Of a stretch of DNA of 64,000 bases, positions 27,566-39,226 are shown one piece after another (the stretch's first letter is position 1; each line of letters starts with the position of its first letter). The stretch is from Colwellia echini (GTDB lineage: Bacteria > Pseudomonadota > Gammaproteobacteria > Enterobacterales > Alteromonadaceae): assembly GCF_002843355.2 (NCBI RefSeq), contig NZ_PJAI02000011.1, positions 1 through 64,000 on the forward strand, in the 5' to 3' direction. The notes beneath the pieces are model-generated. The model made no database searches and was not told the DNA's origin. It was given only the letters and a program-made list of their open reading frames with translations. Position numbers and translations under genes: made by a program.

Positions 27566-27718
27566 AGAAGGTACTATGTGTTAGGGACTAAGTATTAAGT
27601 GCTATGCGGTAGGTACTGGGTATTAAATACTAGGCGGTAGGTATTGGTGCTAAAAACTAGTCCCTAGAACTTAATGCCTAGCTCCTAGAACCTAATTTCT
27701 AAAACCTAAATTCTAATT
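27566..27718. repeat. Degenerate TAGG/CTAG-rich repeat region
   Basis: The gap between dciA and lpxC consists largely of words such as TTAGGGACTA, GGTAGGTACTGGG, TAGTCCCTAGAAC, CTAGCTCCTAGAACC and TCTAAAACC. The left half is partly the inverse of the right half. The words match those of the heptamer array at 14884-14939 and the inverted repeat at 15336-15440. No gene is visible. It may include the dciA or lpxC transcription end. Confidence 0.7.
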
Positions 27719-27719
27719 C

Positions 27720-28640
27720 TTAAAACGCTGTAGCGTTGATCTCTTGGTATTCAATTGGTGAAGATGCTTTGTCATCTTCATAAGTTACCCATTCCCAAGA
27801 ATCAGTACGTTTAAACACTTCTCTAAGTAACATGTTGTTTAAACCATGCCCTGATTTAAAAGCATTAAACTCACCTAAAATACTAGCACTGCCCATATAA
27901 AGATCGCCAATAGCATCAAGTATTTTATGTTTAACGAATTCATCATCATAACGTAATTCGTTTTTGTTCAACATACGGAAATTATCAAGTACGATAGCAT
28001 TTTCTAAACTGCCACCTAATGCTAAATTATGTGAACGTAAAAAATCTATATCTCGCATGAAACCAAAAGTTCTGGCACGGCTGATCTCTTTAATAAAAGA
28101 ACAGCTAGAAAAATCCATGCTCATGGTTTGACAGGTTTTTTCGATAACAGGGTGTTCAAATTCAATCGCAAAATTTACTCTAAACCCTTCATAAGGAAGT
28201 AATTCTGCCCATTTGTCACCTTCTTCAACACGAATTGGTTTTTTGATGCGCAAAAAGCGTTTAGGTGCATTTTGCGTTTCAATACCAACTGATTGGATCA
28301 AGTAAACGAAAGGCAAAGCACTGCCATCCATAATAGGAATTTCAGGTGCGTCAACATCGACAATAAGATTGTCGATGCCTAAACCTGCAACAGCTGAAAG
28401 TAAATGTTCAACCGTTGAAACTTTAACTTGCTGAGCGTCAACTAAACAAGTACATAACGTTGTTTCACCCACAGCTTCAGGTGCCGCTTTAATTTCAACT
28501 ATTGGGTTGAGATCTATACGACGAAATACAATACCGGTGTTTATTGGCGCAGGACGGAGAGTAACCTGCACTTTTTCACCTTTATGTAAACCAACACCTA
28601 CTGTTGAAACTTCTGTTTTTAATGTACGTTGCTTAATCAT
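27720..28640 (-). CDS. lpxC: UDP-3-O-acyl-N-acetylglucosamine deacetylase
   Basis: A 306-residue LpxC, the zinc enzyme of the committed step in lipid A synthesis. H79 in [12 protein letters not shown] and the HKILD motif in [13 protein letters not shown] supply the zinc ligands, and [10 protein letters not shown] is conserved. Length is normal. Its place after ftsZ at the end of the dcw cluster is standard. A 351-bp gap before it could hold its own promoter. Confidence 0.97.
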   Translation of the reverse strand: MIKQRTLKTEVSTVGVGLHKGEKVQVTLRPAPINTGIVFRRIDLNPIVEIKAAPEAVGETTLCTCLVDAQQVKVSTVEHLLSAVAGLGIDNLIVDVDAPEIPIMDGSALPFVYLIQSVGIETQNAPKRFLRIKKPIRVEEGDKWAELLPYEGFRVNFAIEFEHPVIEKTCQTMSMDFSSCSFIKEISRARTFGFMRDIDFLRSHNLALGGSLENAIVLDNFRMLNKNELRYDDEFVKHKILDAIGDLYMGSASILGEFNAFKSGHGLNNMLLREVFKRTDSWEWVTYEDDKASSPIEYQEINATAF

Positions 28641-28991
28641 ATCAGCCTCGTTTCTTTTCTCTTCTAGGTTATTATTTCGTTTATAAGCAACTAACTATCG
28701 CCCACTAGCCTACCATCTAAAGTATATTCCACTTATTCATTCAAATTACACACTTGAATGGGAATATAGTATTAGTATAGCTAACAAGTCGAACCAGTTG
28801 TTTTAACGGGCGCGTAATATATCAAATAAAGCAGCTAAAATCAAAAATGCTTAGCATTCAGCATACTTTCACTCGCTAACACCTAATGATAGTCAAGCTA
28901 TCATCAAGCGACCAGACGGACGCGCTACCAAGCTAATTCGGTATGCTTGATACCCGATTAGCAATATATTTGATACCCGAAAAAGTACTTA
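28641..28991. other. 351-bp ftsZ-lpxC gap with dyads
   Basis: No gene is visible. An inverted repeat, TATATTCC at 28723-28730 with GGAATATA at 28761-28768 and an inner CATTCAA/TTGAATG, could be an operator or a hairpin. TGATAG/CTATCA (about 28885-28902) and a CGGTAT/ATACCCG dyad near 28940 are weaker. Expected functions are an ftsZ transcription end and an lpxC promoter, but no signal matches either clearly. Confidence 0.45.
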
Positions 28992-30152
28992 TTAGTCAGC
29001 TTGTTTACGTAAAAATGCCGGGATATCAAGATAATTATCTAAATCCGCAGCTGTTACTTTTTGCGCATTACTGTCAGTCATTGATACTGGTTCGGCAGCT
29101 ACACTCGCTTGTGGTGCTGCTGATGTATAATCGCTACCCACTACTTTTTGCTCTGGTACTGGCATAGGATTAACTAATGTTATGTCAGGCTTACTTTCTG
29201 CGCCAATACCTGTTGCAACAACAGTAACGCGAAGCTCGTCTTTCATGTCCATATCAATTACTGCACCAACAACAACCGTAGCATTTTCAGAAGCAAAGGC
29301 TTTAACAGCGTTACCAACAGTTTCAAATTCATCGATACTAATATCCATACCGGCAGTAATATTAACAAGAATACCACGTGCACCTGCTAAATCTACGTCT
29401 TCTAATAGTGGGCTTGAAATAGCGGCATCTGCTGCTTCTTGCGCTCTATCATCACCTGAAGCTGTACCTGAGCCCATCATGGCAGTACCCATTTCAGACA
29501 TTACGGTGCGAACATCGGCGAAATCGACATTGATTAAACCAGGGCGAGTAATTAACTCGGCAATACCTTGTACCGCGCCAAGTAATACGTTATTTGCTGC
29601 TTTAAAAGCATCTAATAAGCTGGTGCCTGGGCCAAGTACTTTAAGTAGTTTTTCATTTGGAATAGTAATTAATGAATCAACGTTTTTAGATAAAAACTCA
29701 ATGCCTTGATCGGCATAGTTCATTCGCTTTTTACCTTCAAATGGAAACGGTTTAGTTACAACGGCAACCGTTAATATACCCATTTCTTTGGCGATCTCAG
29801 CTACTACTGGCGCTGCACCAGTACCTGTACCACCCCCCATGCCAGCTGCGATGAAAATCATATCGGCACCTTGCAAGGCTTGTTTAATGGTTTCACGATC
29901 TTCTTCTGCAGCACAACGCCCTATTTCAGGGTTTGCGCCAGCACCTAACCCCTTGGTTACATCAGCACCAAGTTGTAAAGTAACATCTGCAGATGAATTA
30001 CGTAACGCTTGAGAGTCTGTGTTTGCGGTAATAAACTCAACACCCTCAATTGTTTGTGAAACCATGTGTTCGACAGCATTACCACCACCGCCGCCAACAC
30101 CGATAACTTTAATTATCGCTTCTTCGTTATGGTCTTCCATTAATTCAAACAT
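28992..30152 (-). CDS. ftsZ: Cell division GTPase FtsZ
   Basis: A 386-residue tubulin homologue that forms the Z ring. The tubulin signature GGGTGTG is at 106-112, the N-terminal [10 protein letters not shown] lies near 19, and the synergy loop contains [12 protein letters not shown] variable linker (about 320-370) precedes the conserved C-terminal peptide ([16 protein letters not shown]), which binds FtsA and ZipA. It is the last dcw gene before lpxC, 219 bp after ftsA. Confidence 0.98.
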   Translation of the reverse strand: MFELMEDHNEEAIIKVIGVGGGGGNAVEHMVSQTIEGVEFITANTDSQALRNSSADVTLQLGADVTKGLGAGANPEIGRCAAEEDRETIKQALQGADMIFIAAGMGGGTGTGAAPVVAEIAKEMGILTVAVVTKPFPFEGKKRMNYADQGIEFLSKNVDSLITIPNEKLLKVLGPGTSLLDAFKAANNVLLGAVQGIAELITRPGLINVDFADVRTVMSEMGTAMMGSGTASGDDRAQEAADAAISSPLLEDVDLAGARGILVNITAGMDISIDEFETVGNAVKAFASENATVVVGAVIDMDMKDELRVTVVATGIGAESKPDITLVNPMPVPEQKVVGSDYTSAAPQASVAAEPVSMTDSNAQKVTAADLDNYLDIPAFLRKQAD

Positions 30153-30371
30153 TTTTCTCTCTCCGTTTTACTTACAATCACTTAAAATACTTAATAAACT
30201 GCTGTTAATAGATGATATTTACTTTAATTATCTACGCCCAACAACTCGAAATAACTGTTATTCCGTTCAACAGCCAAAACTTCATTTTTCAAATCTTTAC
30301 AAACCGGTTATATTGCTTTGTTAATTGGTTTGTTAATCTATTTTTAAACCAATTTTATTACCGCCTCGTTT

Positions 30372-31607
30372 TTAAAACTCACCTTTAAACCAAGCGTGAA
30401 TTTTTGACCAAAAATCGCCAACACTTTCACGTTTGTTTATGGCATTTTCAGCGCCACTATTTGCTTGCATACCATAATGTAATAGACCAACTACAGTCGC
30501 ATAAATTGGGTCATTAACATATTCTTTCAAGCCTTGTACTGACAAAGGATTAGCAATGCGCACTGGCATTTGAAAAATCTCTTCGGCAAATTCAAGTACG
30601 CCTTCCATTTTTGCCGTACCGCCTGTTAATACATAGCCTGCGGCAATTTGATCTTCCAAACCTGATTCTCTGATCTCATCTTGAATCAGTTCAAATAATT
30701 CTTGATATCTGGGCTCAACCACTTCAGACAAAGTGTGACGAGACATTGAACGAGCCGGACGTCCGCCTACACTTGGTACATCAATACTTTCTTCCATACT
30801 TACTAATTGTTTTAAGGCACAAGCGTATTGCACTTTAATATCTTCGGCATGACTTAATGGCGTTCTAAATATTTTAGAAATGTCGCTTGTTACTTGATTA
30901 CCGGCAACAGGGATCACTGCGGTATGGCGTAATGTGCCACCAGTAAACACTGAAATATCCATAGTGCCTGCGCCCATATCAACCACGCATACACCTAATT
31001 CTTTTTCGTCATCGGTTAATACCGCGTAACTTGAAGCTAAGGCCGAAAAAATTAATTGGTCGGCGGTTAAGTCACAACGCTCAACACACTTCACTAAGTT
31101 TTTAGCCATGTCATTAGCACAGGTAATGATATGGACTTTTGCTTCCATACGTACGCCAGACATGCCTATTGGACTTTTAATGCCATCTTGACAATCAATA
31201 CTAAACTCTTGTGGTAGTACATGTAACATACGACGTTCAGCGGCAATTGGCACAGAGCGCGCGGTATGAATAACATTGTCTACGTCTTCTTGAATCACTT
31301 CTTTGTCGTTAATTGGCACCATGCCATTTTCATTTTGACAACTAATATGTTTACCAGAAATACCTAAATAAATTGAGCTTATTTGGCAATCAGCCATCAA
31401 TTCAGCTTCATTGATAGCGCGTTGAATAGCTTGAATAACTAAATTCAAGTCGTTCACTCCGCCTTTATCCATGCCGCGTGAAGGTTGATTACCAACACCA
31501 ATTATACTTAATTGGTTGTCTGGTGTTATCTCTCCTACGGCGACAGATATTTTGGAGGTACCTATATCAAGACCAACCACTAATTTTCTTTCTGCTGCTT
31601 TTGACAT
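30372..31607 (-). CDS. ftsA: Cell division protein FtsA
   Basis: A 411-residue actin-like protein that anchors FtsZ to the membrane. The phosphate-1 motif is VVGLDIGTSKISVAVGE (about 9-25) and the adenosine region VLTGGTAKMEGV. The C-terminal amphipathic membrane-targeting helix is visible (VGDFWSKIHAWFKGEF). It starts directly after the ftsQ stop codon. Confidence 0.97.
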   Translation of the reverse strand: MSKAAERKLVVGLDIGTSKISVAVGEITPDNQLSIIGVGNQPSRGMDKGGVNDLNLVIQAIQRAINEAELMADCQISSIYLGISGKHISCQNENGMVPINDKEVIQEDVDNVIHTARSVPIAAERRMLHVLPQEFSIDCQDGIKSPIGMSGVRMEAKVHIITCANDMAKNLVKCVERCDLTADQLIFSALASSYAVLTDDEKELGVCVVDMGAGTMDISVFTGGTLRHTAVIPVAGNQVTSDISKIFRTPLSHAEDIKVQYACALKQLVSMEESIDVPSVGGRPARSMSRHTLSEVVEPRYQELFELIQDEIRESGLEDQIAAGYVLTGGTAKMEGVLEFAEEIFQMPVRIANPLSVQGLKEYVNDPIYATVVGLLHYGMQANSGAENAINKRESVGDFWSKIHAWFKGEF

Positions 31608-32627
31608 TTAACTTAAACTCTTTACTAATGATGCTGATTTTAGATGATTACTATTGCGACTATGACGACTGTTTAGTAATGTATTTTTTACGCTATGCCG
31701 TGTTTCATTTTTTACTGTGTTTACTTTAATTTCTGTTGAATTAGTTGTGCTATTTGTTAGTATTTTATGGTCTTTTTTACGGGTAATATTATCGACAGTT
31801 TTCCAACCTACAGCCAATCCTGTATCATACCGCAAATCTATGTAATCAACCGCCTGATTTTGCTGTTTTTCGGTAATTATTTTCACTTTCAGCTGCTCTT
31901 TAATTATTGGATAGATATCCATAAAGCGCTGAATACGTTCAACACGCTCTTCGCGGCCTAAATTTAACGTTACACCGTCGTTCAATGTTAACAACCAAGA
32001 GAAGCGTTCACTTAACACTAACTCATCAATTTTCAATGCCTTATACTCAAGTAACTCATTCAGATTAATATAATTTTCAAGCGCTAACAGCTCGCTACCT
32101 TCAGGTCCAAAAAAGTGCGGCAAATAGTGTTTAATTCGCGCTATGTTCGCCTGAAATACATGCCCAAGTTGATTAATAATAAAATCACCATTCCAAATGG
32201 CTACAGGGGTTTGATCAACCACATATATTTTCAACTCATTAGGCCATTGTTTTCTAACCGCTACCGAGTAAACCCATGGCAATGTCATTACTCTATTTTG
32301 TACTTCATTTACATCTACTTGAAAGAAGTTACCCATATCAATTTGATCAATGGCCTCAATAATGTCATTACGTTGGCTATAAGGCATTTCACCGGTAACA
32401 ATAATTGATGTTACTGGCGCATTCTCTTGACCTGTGAAGTGTTGTGTTAACCACCAACTGATCGAGATTAAACTCACTATCACAGCAATAAAAAACACTA
32501 AACCTAAACTAAAAGATAAGGTAGTAACGTGCGGTTGCTCCTCAATACTTTGTTTGGTTTTGTTAACTACACGGTTAGCGACTTTTTTCGCTATATTTTG
32601 TGTAGCCATTAGCTGTTTTTTAGCCAT
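31608..32627 (-). CDS. ftsQ: Cell division protein FtsQ with extended C-terminal tail
   Basis: A 339-residue bitopic divisome protein. One TM segment lies at about 38-60, then a POTRA domain (SIIVTGEMPY start, about 74) and a beta domain ending YIDLRYDTGLAVGWK (about 262-276), the usual C-terminus. A further 62 residues follow, rich in Asn, Ser, Thr, Lys and His (for example TNSTTNSTEIKVN). That tail is unlike typical FtsQ proteins of about 250-285 residues. It is a continuous reading frame up to the ftsA start, so it is probably real rather than a frameshift. Confidence 0.95.
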   Translation of the reverse strand: MAKKQLMATQNIAKKVANRVVNKTKQSIEEQPHVTTLSFSLGLVFFIAVIVSLISISWWLTQHFTGQENAPVTSIIVTGEMPYSQRNDIIEAIDQIDMGNFFQVDVNEVQNRVMTLPWVYSVAVRKQWPNELKIYVVDQTPVAIWNGDFIINQLGHVFQANIARIKHYLPHFFGPEGSELLALENYINLNELLEYKALKIDELVLSERFSWLLTLNDGVTLNLGREERVERIQRFMDIYPIIKEQLKVKIITEKQQNQAVDYIDLRYDTGLAVGWKTVDNITRKKDHKILTNSTTNSTEIKVNTVKNETRHSVKNTLLNSRHSRNSNHLKSASLVKSLS

Positions 32628-32633
32628 AACTAA

Positions 32634-33587
32634 TTATGCTTTCACGCTGAGTAATAAAACTTTAGTCACAAGTTCATTAAAACTTAAACCGTACACATTT
32701 GCCGCTTTAGGTACTAATGATGTTTCTGTCATACCTGGCACTGTATTTACTTCTAATACTTGCCAATCGCCAGCACTGTTGCGCATTACATCAACACGCC
32801 CCCAACCTTTTGCGCCTGTTGCTTTAAATGCTTTGAGTGATAACGCTCTAATATCATTTTCATCTTCTGCATTTAAACCACACGGACAGTGATATTGCGT
32901 ACTGGTTGATTGATATTTAGCTTCATAATCATAAAATTCACGCGGTGTTTCCATGTGAATTGCTGGTAAGGCTTCATCACCTAAGATAGCAACTGTGTAT
33001 TCAGGGCCATCAATCCAAGCTTCAAGCAATACTTGGTTATCAAAACCAAAGGCTTCGATTAAAGCATTATTTAATTCATCAACCGTTTTAGCTTGCGCCA
33101 TGCCAATACTTGAGCCTTCATTAGCTGGCTTGACCATAACTCTGCCGCCTAACTCGCTAAGCAAGCTTGCTAGATCTAATTGTTCAAAATCGACTTTATC
33201 AACCACTGAAAATGGTGCTGTTGGTAAATCACACGCTTTAAAAATTTGTTTACTACGCACCTTGTCCATAGACAATGAAGAGCCTAAAACATTTGATCCT
33301 GTGTACGGAATATTCAAATATTCAAGCGCCCCTTGCAAACAACCGTCTTCACCACCTCGGCCGTGAAGCGCAATAAATACACGGTCTATTTTTTTGCTAA
33401 CTAAATCACTTAATGGTGTGGTTTTGGTGTCAATTAATTCAACCGTAAACCCAGCTTGGGTTAACCCCTTCGCTACCGCTTGACCTGATTTAAGAGAAAC
33501 GTCACGTTCGGCTGAGTTACCACCAAAAAGTACCGCTATTTTTTCTTTTTTTAGCTGTGCTAATAATTGATTTTCAGCTTGAGTCAT
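32634..33587 (-). CDS. ddl: D-alanine--D-alanine ligase
   Basis: A 317-residue ATP-grasp ligase that makes D-Ala-D-Ala for peptidoglycan. [20 protein letters not shown] is the N-terminal signature, [12 protein letters not shown] and [14 protein letters not shown] carry conserved residues, and [11 protein letters not shown] supplies the metal-binding region. The start overlaps the murC stop by 1 bp and the stop lies 6 bp before ftsQ. Confidence 0.96.
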   Translation of the reverse strand: MTQAENQLLAQLKKEKIAVLFGGNSAERDVSLKSGQAVAKGLTQAGFTVELIDTKTTPLSDLVSKKIDRVFIALHGRGGEDGCLQGALEYLNIPYTGSNVLGSSLSMDKVRSKQIFKACDLPTAPFSVVDKVDFEQLDLASLLSELGGRVMVKPANEGSSIGMAQAKTVDELNNALIEAFGFDNQVLLEAWIDGPEYTVAILGDEALPAIHMETPREFYDYEAKYQSTSTQYHCPCGLNAEDENDIRALSLKAFKATGAKGWGRVDVMRNSAGDWQVLEVNTVPGMTETSLVPKAANVYGLSFNELVTKVLLLSVKA

Positions 33588-35074
33588 TATTTGTCTCCAC
33601 TTGAAACAGCGTGTGCATCAGCCATTTTATCAAGGTGTAACAAGTTATCGTCCACTAAACTTCGGGCAATAACGCCAATGCTACCCGCGCCTTGGGTGAT
33701 AACCATGTCATTGTCTTGTAATTGAGTAGCTAGCAGCTCGGCTAATTTGTCTACATCACCAACATAAATAGGCTCAATTTGACCGCGTTGACGAATTGAA
33801 CGAGCTAAGCTTTTACTGTCTGCTGAAGGAATAGGTGCTTCGCCTGCCCCGTAAACATCTAATAAAAACAAACAATCAACTTCCGACAGTACTTCAACAA
33901 AATCTTCATATAAATCACGTGTGCGTGAAAAACGGTGCGGTTGAAACACCATTACTAATCGTTTATCTGGCCAGCCTGCGCGCATTGCTAAAATAGTCGC
34001 TTTCACTTCACTTGGATGATGACCATAATCATCAACAAGTACCATACTGCCTGCGTCAGTAGTAAAATTATCTAATTGCTCAAAACGTCTACCTATACCT
34101 TCAAACTCTTGTAAAGCTTGGCAAATATCTTGATCACTTACGCCTTCGTCTTTAGCAACAGCAACACCTGCCAAGGCATTTAATACGTTATGCTCGCCAG
34201 GTAAATTAACATTCATGTTTACTGGCTCTTGCCCTTCAACCACAACGGTGAAGTGACTTACGCTACCGTTTTGCTTAAAGTTAATGGCTCTAACATCAGC
34301 ATCTGCAGAGAAGCCATAGGTAATTACCTGACGACTAATACGTGGTAATAATTCTCTTACCACTGGGTTGTCGATACAAACCACAGCTAAACCATAAAAT
34401 GGTAAGTTATGTAAAAAATCTATGTAGGTGTCTTTTAGTTTTTCAAAATCACCTTGGTAAGTTTCCATGTGATCTTCATCAATATTGGTAACTACCGCAA
34501 CCATTGGCTGTAAGTGTAAAAATGATGCATCACTTTCATCAGCTTCTGCTACTAAATAACGGCTATGCCCTAATCTAGCATTAGTGCCAGCGCTGTTAAG
34601 TAAACCGCCAATCACAAATGTTGGATCTAATTGACCTTGCGCAAAAATACTGGCAATTAAACTCGTTGTTGTGGTTTTACCGTGTGTGCCCGCAATAGCA
34701 ATACCATGTCTAAAGCGCATTAGCTCGGCTAACATTTCTGCGCGGCGCACCACTGGAATACGTAAATTTTTGGCCGCAACTAGCTCTGGGTTGTCGCGGT
34801 TAATCGCCGTTGAAACAACAATAACACTCGCTTGTGCAACATTATCGGCGCTGTGACCAATAACAATTTCAGCGCCAAGTGCAGTTAAACGTTTAACTAC
34901 TTGGTTTTCACCAATATCTGAGCCTGAAATTTGATAACCTTCATTAAGCAATACTTCGGCAATACCACCCATACCCGCACCACCAATACCAACAAAATGG
35001 ATACGCTTTACTCGACGCATTTCAGGCATACGTACAGAATTTGAATTATTATCTAAGTTACTGTGCTTAATCAT
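33587..35074 (-). CDS. murC: UDP-N-acetylmuramate--L-alanine ligase
   Basis: A 495-residue Mur ligase that adds L-Ala to UDP-MurNAc. The UDP-binding loop is [17 protein letters not shown] (about 27-43), the ATP P-loop [13 protein letters not shown], and the central ligase motif includes [11 protein letters not shown]. Size is normal. It is 109 bp after murG and overlaps ddl by one base. Confidence 0.97.
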   Translation of the reverse strand: MIKHSNLDNNSNSVRMPEMRRVKRIHFVGIGGAGMGGIAEVLLNEGYQISGSDIGENQVVKRLTALGAEIVIGHSADNVAQASVIVVSTAINRDNPELVAAKNLRIPVVRRAEMLAELMRFRHGIAIAGTHGKTTTTSLIASIFAQGQLDPTFVIGGLLNSAGTNARLGHSRYLVAEADESDASFLHLQPMVAVVTNIDEDHMETYQGDFEKLKDTYIDFLHNLPFYGLAVVCIDNPVVRELLPRISRQVITYGFSADADVRAINFKQNGSVSHFTVVVEGQEPVNMNVNLPGEHNVLNALAGVAVAKDEGVSDQDICQALQEFEGIGRRFEQLDNFTTDAGSMVLVDDYGHHPSEVKATILAMRAGWPDKRLVMVFQPHRFSRTRDLYEDFVEVLSEVDCLFLLDVYGAGEAPIPSADSKSLARSIRQRGQIEPIYVGDVDKLAELLATQLQDNDMVITQGAGSIGVIARSLVDDNLLHLDKMADAHAVSSGDK

Positions 35075-35183
35075 ATTTTCTCTTCATTATTGCTAATTAC
35101 TTAACGCGATTACTTAACACCATTACTAGGCGCTAACTTCCTCAGTGTTACTGAGCTGTATTTATTACTTACCACTAATTTTA

Positions 35184-36332
35184 TTAATTACTACCAACTA
35201 GCTGTTGGCATAATATGGCTACCTGCTTACTTGCCTGACTATTTGCAGCCCCCAATGAAGCTTTAGCCATTTTTGCTAACGTTTCAGGCTGGCCAAATAA
35301 TTCAGTAATCAACGTGGTAATACTTTCTTTATTGAATTCGGTTTGTGGCAATAATTTTGCAGCACCTCTTTCAACCAGGTATAAAGCATTTTTTGTTTGG
35401 TGATCATCAACCGCATGTGGCAAAGGCACAAAAATAGCGGGTGTGCCAGCCATAGCTAATTCAGAAACGGTTAACGCGCCAGCACGACAAATTACAATGT
35501 CTGCCCATTCATAAGCCGCTGCCATATCTGCTATAAACTCACTCACCTTAACTTTACCTTGAGTTATATCCACTTCTTGATATGAGGCGATTACTTCTTC
35601 TTGGTTACCAGCGCCTGTTTGATGCCAAATGCAGTAACTTTTATTCTGAACCTGCAAAGCATTAAAACTTTGCGGTATAATTGTATTTAAAACTTGTGCG
35701 CCTAAACTACCGCCCACAACAAGTATGTTTTTAGTAGTTGGTAAGTTTAAGGATTCCACACTTTGTTCAACCTTAAGCTTTTTACCAATACTGGCACGTA
35801 AAGGATTACCAACCACTTGCGCATCAACATTAGCTGTAAAAGCGTTTGGAAAAGCACAGCACACTTTATTGGCTATTCGCGCCAATAAACGATTACTTAG
35901 TCCTGCGGCGGCATTTTGCTCATGTACTATTAACGGCACGCCCGCTAACCATGCAGCTAAACCACCGGGAGCACTTGCATAACCTCCCATACCTAACACC
36001 ACATCTGGTTTTACGGTTTTAATTACGCGCCTTGCTTGTAACACTGAACGTAACAATTTAAATGGCGTAGTTAACATGGTGAGCAATTTTTTTCCGCGTA
36101 AGCCACTGATATTAAGAAATGAAATATCATAACCATGAGCAGGGACAATTTTAGCTTCCATTCGATCTGCAGTGCCAAGCCAGTGTATTTTCCAACCTTG
36201 TGCTTTTAACTCATCTGCTACCGCAATACCTGGAAATATATGACCTCCAGTACCACCGGCCATAACCAGTAAAGTAGGTGACTTAGTGGCAGTGTTATTA
36301 ATGCTTGAAGTAGTGTTAGAAGTGATGGTCAT
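35184..36332 (-). CDS. murG: Lipid II synthase MurG
   Basis: A 382-residue GT28 glycosyltransferase that adds GlcNAc to lipid I. MAGGTGGHIFPGIAVAD is the N-terminal glycine loop, VLGMGGYASAPGGLAAWL the acceptor side, and VVGGSLGAQVLN plus RAGALTVSELAMAGTPAIFV the donor site. About 18 extra residues precede the usual start. Start and ftsW stop overlap by one base. Confidence 0.97.
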   Translation of the reverse strand: MTITSNTTSSINNTATKSPTLLVMAGGTGGHIFPGIAVADELKAQGWKIHWLGTADRMEAKIVPAHGYDISFLNISGLRGKKLLTMLTTPFKLLRSVLQARRVIKTVKPDVVLGMGGYASAPGGLAAWLAGVPLIVHEQNAAAGLSNRLLARIANKVCCAFPNAFTANVDAQVVGNPLRASIGKKLKVEQSVESLNLPTTKNILVVGGSLGAQVLNTIIPQSFNALQVQNKSYCIWHQTGAGNQEEVIASYQEVDITQGKVKVSEFIADMAAAYEWADIVICRAGALTVSELAMAGTPAIFVPLPHAVDDHQTKNALYLVERGAAKLLPQTEFNKESITTLITELFGQPETLAKMAKASLGAANSQASKQVAILCQQLVGSN

Positions 36333-37660
36333 TATTTAGCCTCACTTTTGCTAGCTTTTTTGCTGGAACTTTTATCTGTTCTTTTCGAGCTAGTTGCTTG
36401 AATACTTTGTAAACGAATTTCATGGTCTATACGTATTAAAATAACCAAAGCCAAAGTCATCACTATCATTGAACTACCGCCATAACTGATCAATGGCATT
36501 GTTAACCCTTTAGTTGGTACCATGCCCGCGCTAGCGCCAATATTTACAGCAGCCTGGAAACACATCCAAATACCAATAGCGTAAGCTAAGAAACCTTCAA
36601 AGTATTTTTCTTTTGCTAGTGCATAACGCCCCAAAATCAGTGCTTTATAAACTAAAGTCATACTCAGTAACAACACTACACTAATGCCAACAAAGCCAAA
36701 CTCTTCGGCTAATACTGCCATTACAAAATCGGTATGCGCTTCAGGTAAATATTCAAGTTTTTGTATGCTATTACCTAAGCCTTGCCCTAATACTTCACCA
36801 CGACCGTAAGCCATTAATGATTGCGTTAATTGATAACCACTGCCAAAAGGGTCTTGCCACGGATCTAAAAAGCTTGTTACCCGACGCCAGCGATATGGTT
36901 CAAAGTAGGCAAGTGCTGCTAAAGATGCTCCGCCAACTAACGATATAGCTATGAATTGCCATAACTTAGCGCCCGCTAAAAATAACAAGCCAAAAGTAGT
37001 AACAAACATAACAATAACAGTACCTAAATCAGGCTGTAGCAGTAATAACAAAGCCATAACACCGAACACAATCAGCGGTTTAATAAAGCCTTTTAGATTT
37101 TCCATCACTTGCTCGCGTCTACGAACGAGGTAAGCGGATAAGTAACAAAAGAAAAATAATTTTGCGGGCTCGGCGGCTTGCAAAGTTATCGGTCCTAATA
37201 CAATCCAACGAGTAGAGCCATTTACCGAGCGCCCAATGAGCAGCACAGTGATCAAGAGCACTAACGCGAAACCTAACAAGTAACTACTATTTTTATGCCA
37301 CCACGACATAGGGACTTGCAAAGCAACTCCCGCGATAGCAAGGCTTAAACCAATATAAATACCGTGGCGAATAACAAAATGAAAAGGATTATTAAATAAT
37401 CGTTCAGCGACAGGAATAGAAGAAGATGCAACCATAACTAACCCGAGCATATACATGGTCAGCCCTAAGACAACGAAGCTACGATCAAAGGCGGTTGTGC
37501 CATATTGATTTGAGCTTGTCATAATACGGTTTATCCATTCTGGTAATGGCGGTACCGGTACTTGAGCAATAGTTTTACTGATCGCTTGTGTTGTTTCTAA
37601 CGACACTGTTTTTGCCAAAGTTAAACTCTTGGCGAAGGTCATGGTTTTATCTAACGACAT
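36332..37660 (-). CDS. ftsW: Peptidoglycan glycosyltransferase FtsW
   Basis: A 442-residue SEDS polymerase with about ten TM segments. [20 protein letters not shown] and the [17 protein letters not shown]-type end motif (here [20 protein letters not shown]) are diagnostic. It makes septal glycan with FtsI. An N-terminal extension of about 50 residues and a Ser/Lys-rich C-terminal tail ([15 protein letters not shown]) are longer than in E. coli. The start overlaps murD by 10 bp. Confidence 0.96.
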   Translation of the reverse strand: MSLDKTMTFAKSLTLAKTVSLETTQAISKTIAQVPVPPLPEWINRIMTSSNQYGTTAFDRSFVVLGLTMYMLGLVMVASSSIPVAERLFNNPFHFVIRHGIYIGLSLAIAGVALQVPMSWWHKNSSYLLGFALVLLITVLLIGRSVNGSTRWIVLGPITLQAAEPAKLFFFCYLSAYLVRRREQVMENLKGFIKPLIVFGVMALLLLLQPDLGTVIVMFVTTFGLLFLAGAKLWQFIAISLVGGASLAALAYFEPYRWRRVTSFLDPWQDPFGSGYQLTQSLMAYGRGEVLGQGLGNSIQKLEYLPEAHTDFVMAVLAEEFGFVGISVVLLLSMTLVYKALILGRYALAKEKYFEGFLAYAIGIWMCFQAAVNIGASAGMVPTKGLTMPLISYGGSSMIVMTLALVILIRIDHEIRLQSIQATSSKRTDKSSSKKASKSEAK

Positions 37661-39162
37661 GAAGCCTCCTTAGTATCTTTCTTAGCACTAAAACCTTTAT
37701 GAGCACTAGAGTCTGTCTGAGCATTAGCATCTTTATGAACATTAGCCGCAGTTTGTAACTGGGTAACACTCGTCATAAATTGCTCGCCTCTAACCATGTA
37801 ATTTTTAAACATGTCGATACTGGCACAAGCAGGTGAAAGTAGAACCATATCACCGTGGCAAGCTAATGCATTGGCTTGTTCAACAGCTTCAGCGAGGGTA
37901 TTTACTTGAATAGGCGAATTACTTGAAGCATTAACTAAAGAAGCTATTTCGCCGCCGTCTTTACCTAAGGTAATTAACTGGTTTACTTCAGCATTTAACA
38001 TTGTTGTTAATGGCGAGAAATCAGCACCTTTACCATCACCACCAGCAATCAAAATTAATTTATTATTAAGATGAATTGTTGGCGATAAACCACTGATAGC
38101 CGCGAGTGTTGCTCCGACATTGGTGGCTTTTGAATCGTTTATCCATTGAATACCATCATTACTTGCTACACGTTGGCAACGATGTGCTAAACCAATGAAT
38201 CCTGGAAGGTTATTGGTCATAGCTTCTAACGACCAACCCGCGGCATAACCCAAAGCTAAAGCGGCCATATAATTTAAGGCATTATGCATACCCGCTAATG
38301 GTAATTCATCTAATGCGATAAGTACTTGTTCACCAAATACTAAGGTTGGTTTAGCATCAACTATGCTTAAGCCAAATTGATCGGTATCTGGTTTATTTAA
38401 ACCGAAAGAGATAACCGTTTGATCTTTTACTAAGGTTTTTGTAGCACTGTCTTCTCTATTAACTACAGCAATATTTGCTTGTGAGTAAATAGCTTGTTTT
38501 AACCCTTGATAAACCGCCATGGTTTTATGGCGATCTAAATGATCATCACTTAAATTGAGTACACTTGCGGCAATAGCGCGCATGCTTGTTAAGGTTTCTA
38601 ATTGAAAACTAGATAATTCAACAACCACGATGTCTACTTGTTCATTTTGAGTGCCACTACTATCATTATCCAATAGCAAATCAAGAATAGGCTCACCAAT
38701 ATTGCCCGCTAACGCAACATTAAAACCAAGGCTGTTGGCTAAATAAGCAAGTAATGATACTACGGTAGACTTACCGTTTGAGCCTGTTACGGCCAACATT
38801 TTCATAGGGTTAGCCAAGGTATTATTCACAAGGCAAAATAATTCAATGTCGCCAATAACTCGGCAATTTTCGCCGACCAAGGTACTAATACCTTCTTTGA
38901 CTAAATCAATGCCTGGGCTAGCAATAATAATATCGGCATTTGCGATAAGCGCTTGCTGCCATTGCCCGAAAACGAAAGTGGCGTTGGGAAAGTCGATTTG
39001 ATATTGAACGAGTTCAGACTCAGAAGCGAATGGCATAGCGCGAGAGTCGTTAACAGCAAATGATAAATTTTGCGCATGCAAAAAACGTAGGCATGACAAA
39101 CCCGTCACCCCTACTCCTAGCACGACAATTTTTTTATCTGTAAACGCTGTTAACCAAGACAT
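37651..39162 (-). CDS. murD: UDP-N-acetylmuramoylalanine--D-glutamate ligase
   Basis: A 503-residue Mur ligase that adds D-Glu. The N-terminal domain has [16 protein letters not shown], the P-loop is [15 protein letters not shown] (about 125-139) and [16 protein letters not shown] is conserved. It exceeds the usual length of about 440, partly through a hydrophilic C-terminal tail of about 35 residues rich in Ala, Lys, Asp and Ser. That tail overlaps the ftsW start by 10 bp. Confidence 0.96.
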   Translation of the reverse strand: MSWLTAFTDKKIVVLGVGVTGLSCLRFLHAQNLSFAVNDSRAMPFASESELVQYQIDFPNATFVFGQWQQALIANADIIIASPGIDLVKEGISTLVGENCRVIGDIELFCLVNNTLANPMKMLAVTGSNGKSTVVSLLAYLANSLGFNVALAGNIGEPILDLLLDNDSSGTQNEQVDIVVVELSSFQLETLTSMRAIAASVLNLSDDHLDRHKTMAVYQGLKQAIYSQANIAVVNREDSATKTLVKDQTVISFGLNKPDTDQFGLSIVDAKPTLVFGEQVLIALDELPLAGMHNALNYMAALALGYAAGWSLEAMTNNLPGFIGLAHRCQRVASNDGIQWINDSKATNVGATLAAISGLSPTIHLNNKLILIAGGDGKGADFSPLTTMLNAEVNQLITLGKDGGEIASLVNASSNSPIQVNTLAEAVEQANALACHGDMVLLSPACASIDMFKNYMVRGEQFMTSVTQLQTAANVHKDANAQTDSSAHKGFSAKKDTKEASCR

Positions 39163-39226
39163 CTGTTATATTCGTTCCCTTTTCTTTTAACTTTTCTTTT
39201 AACTTTAATACGGCTTTAACGTAACT

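Noticed and set aside
30019-30324. Plus-strand frame over the ftsZ 5' end
   Set aside because: Antisense shadow of ftsZ with no family features; other antisense frames across the dcw genes were rejected for the same reason.
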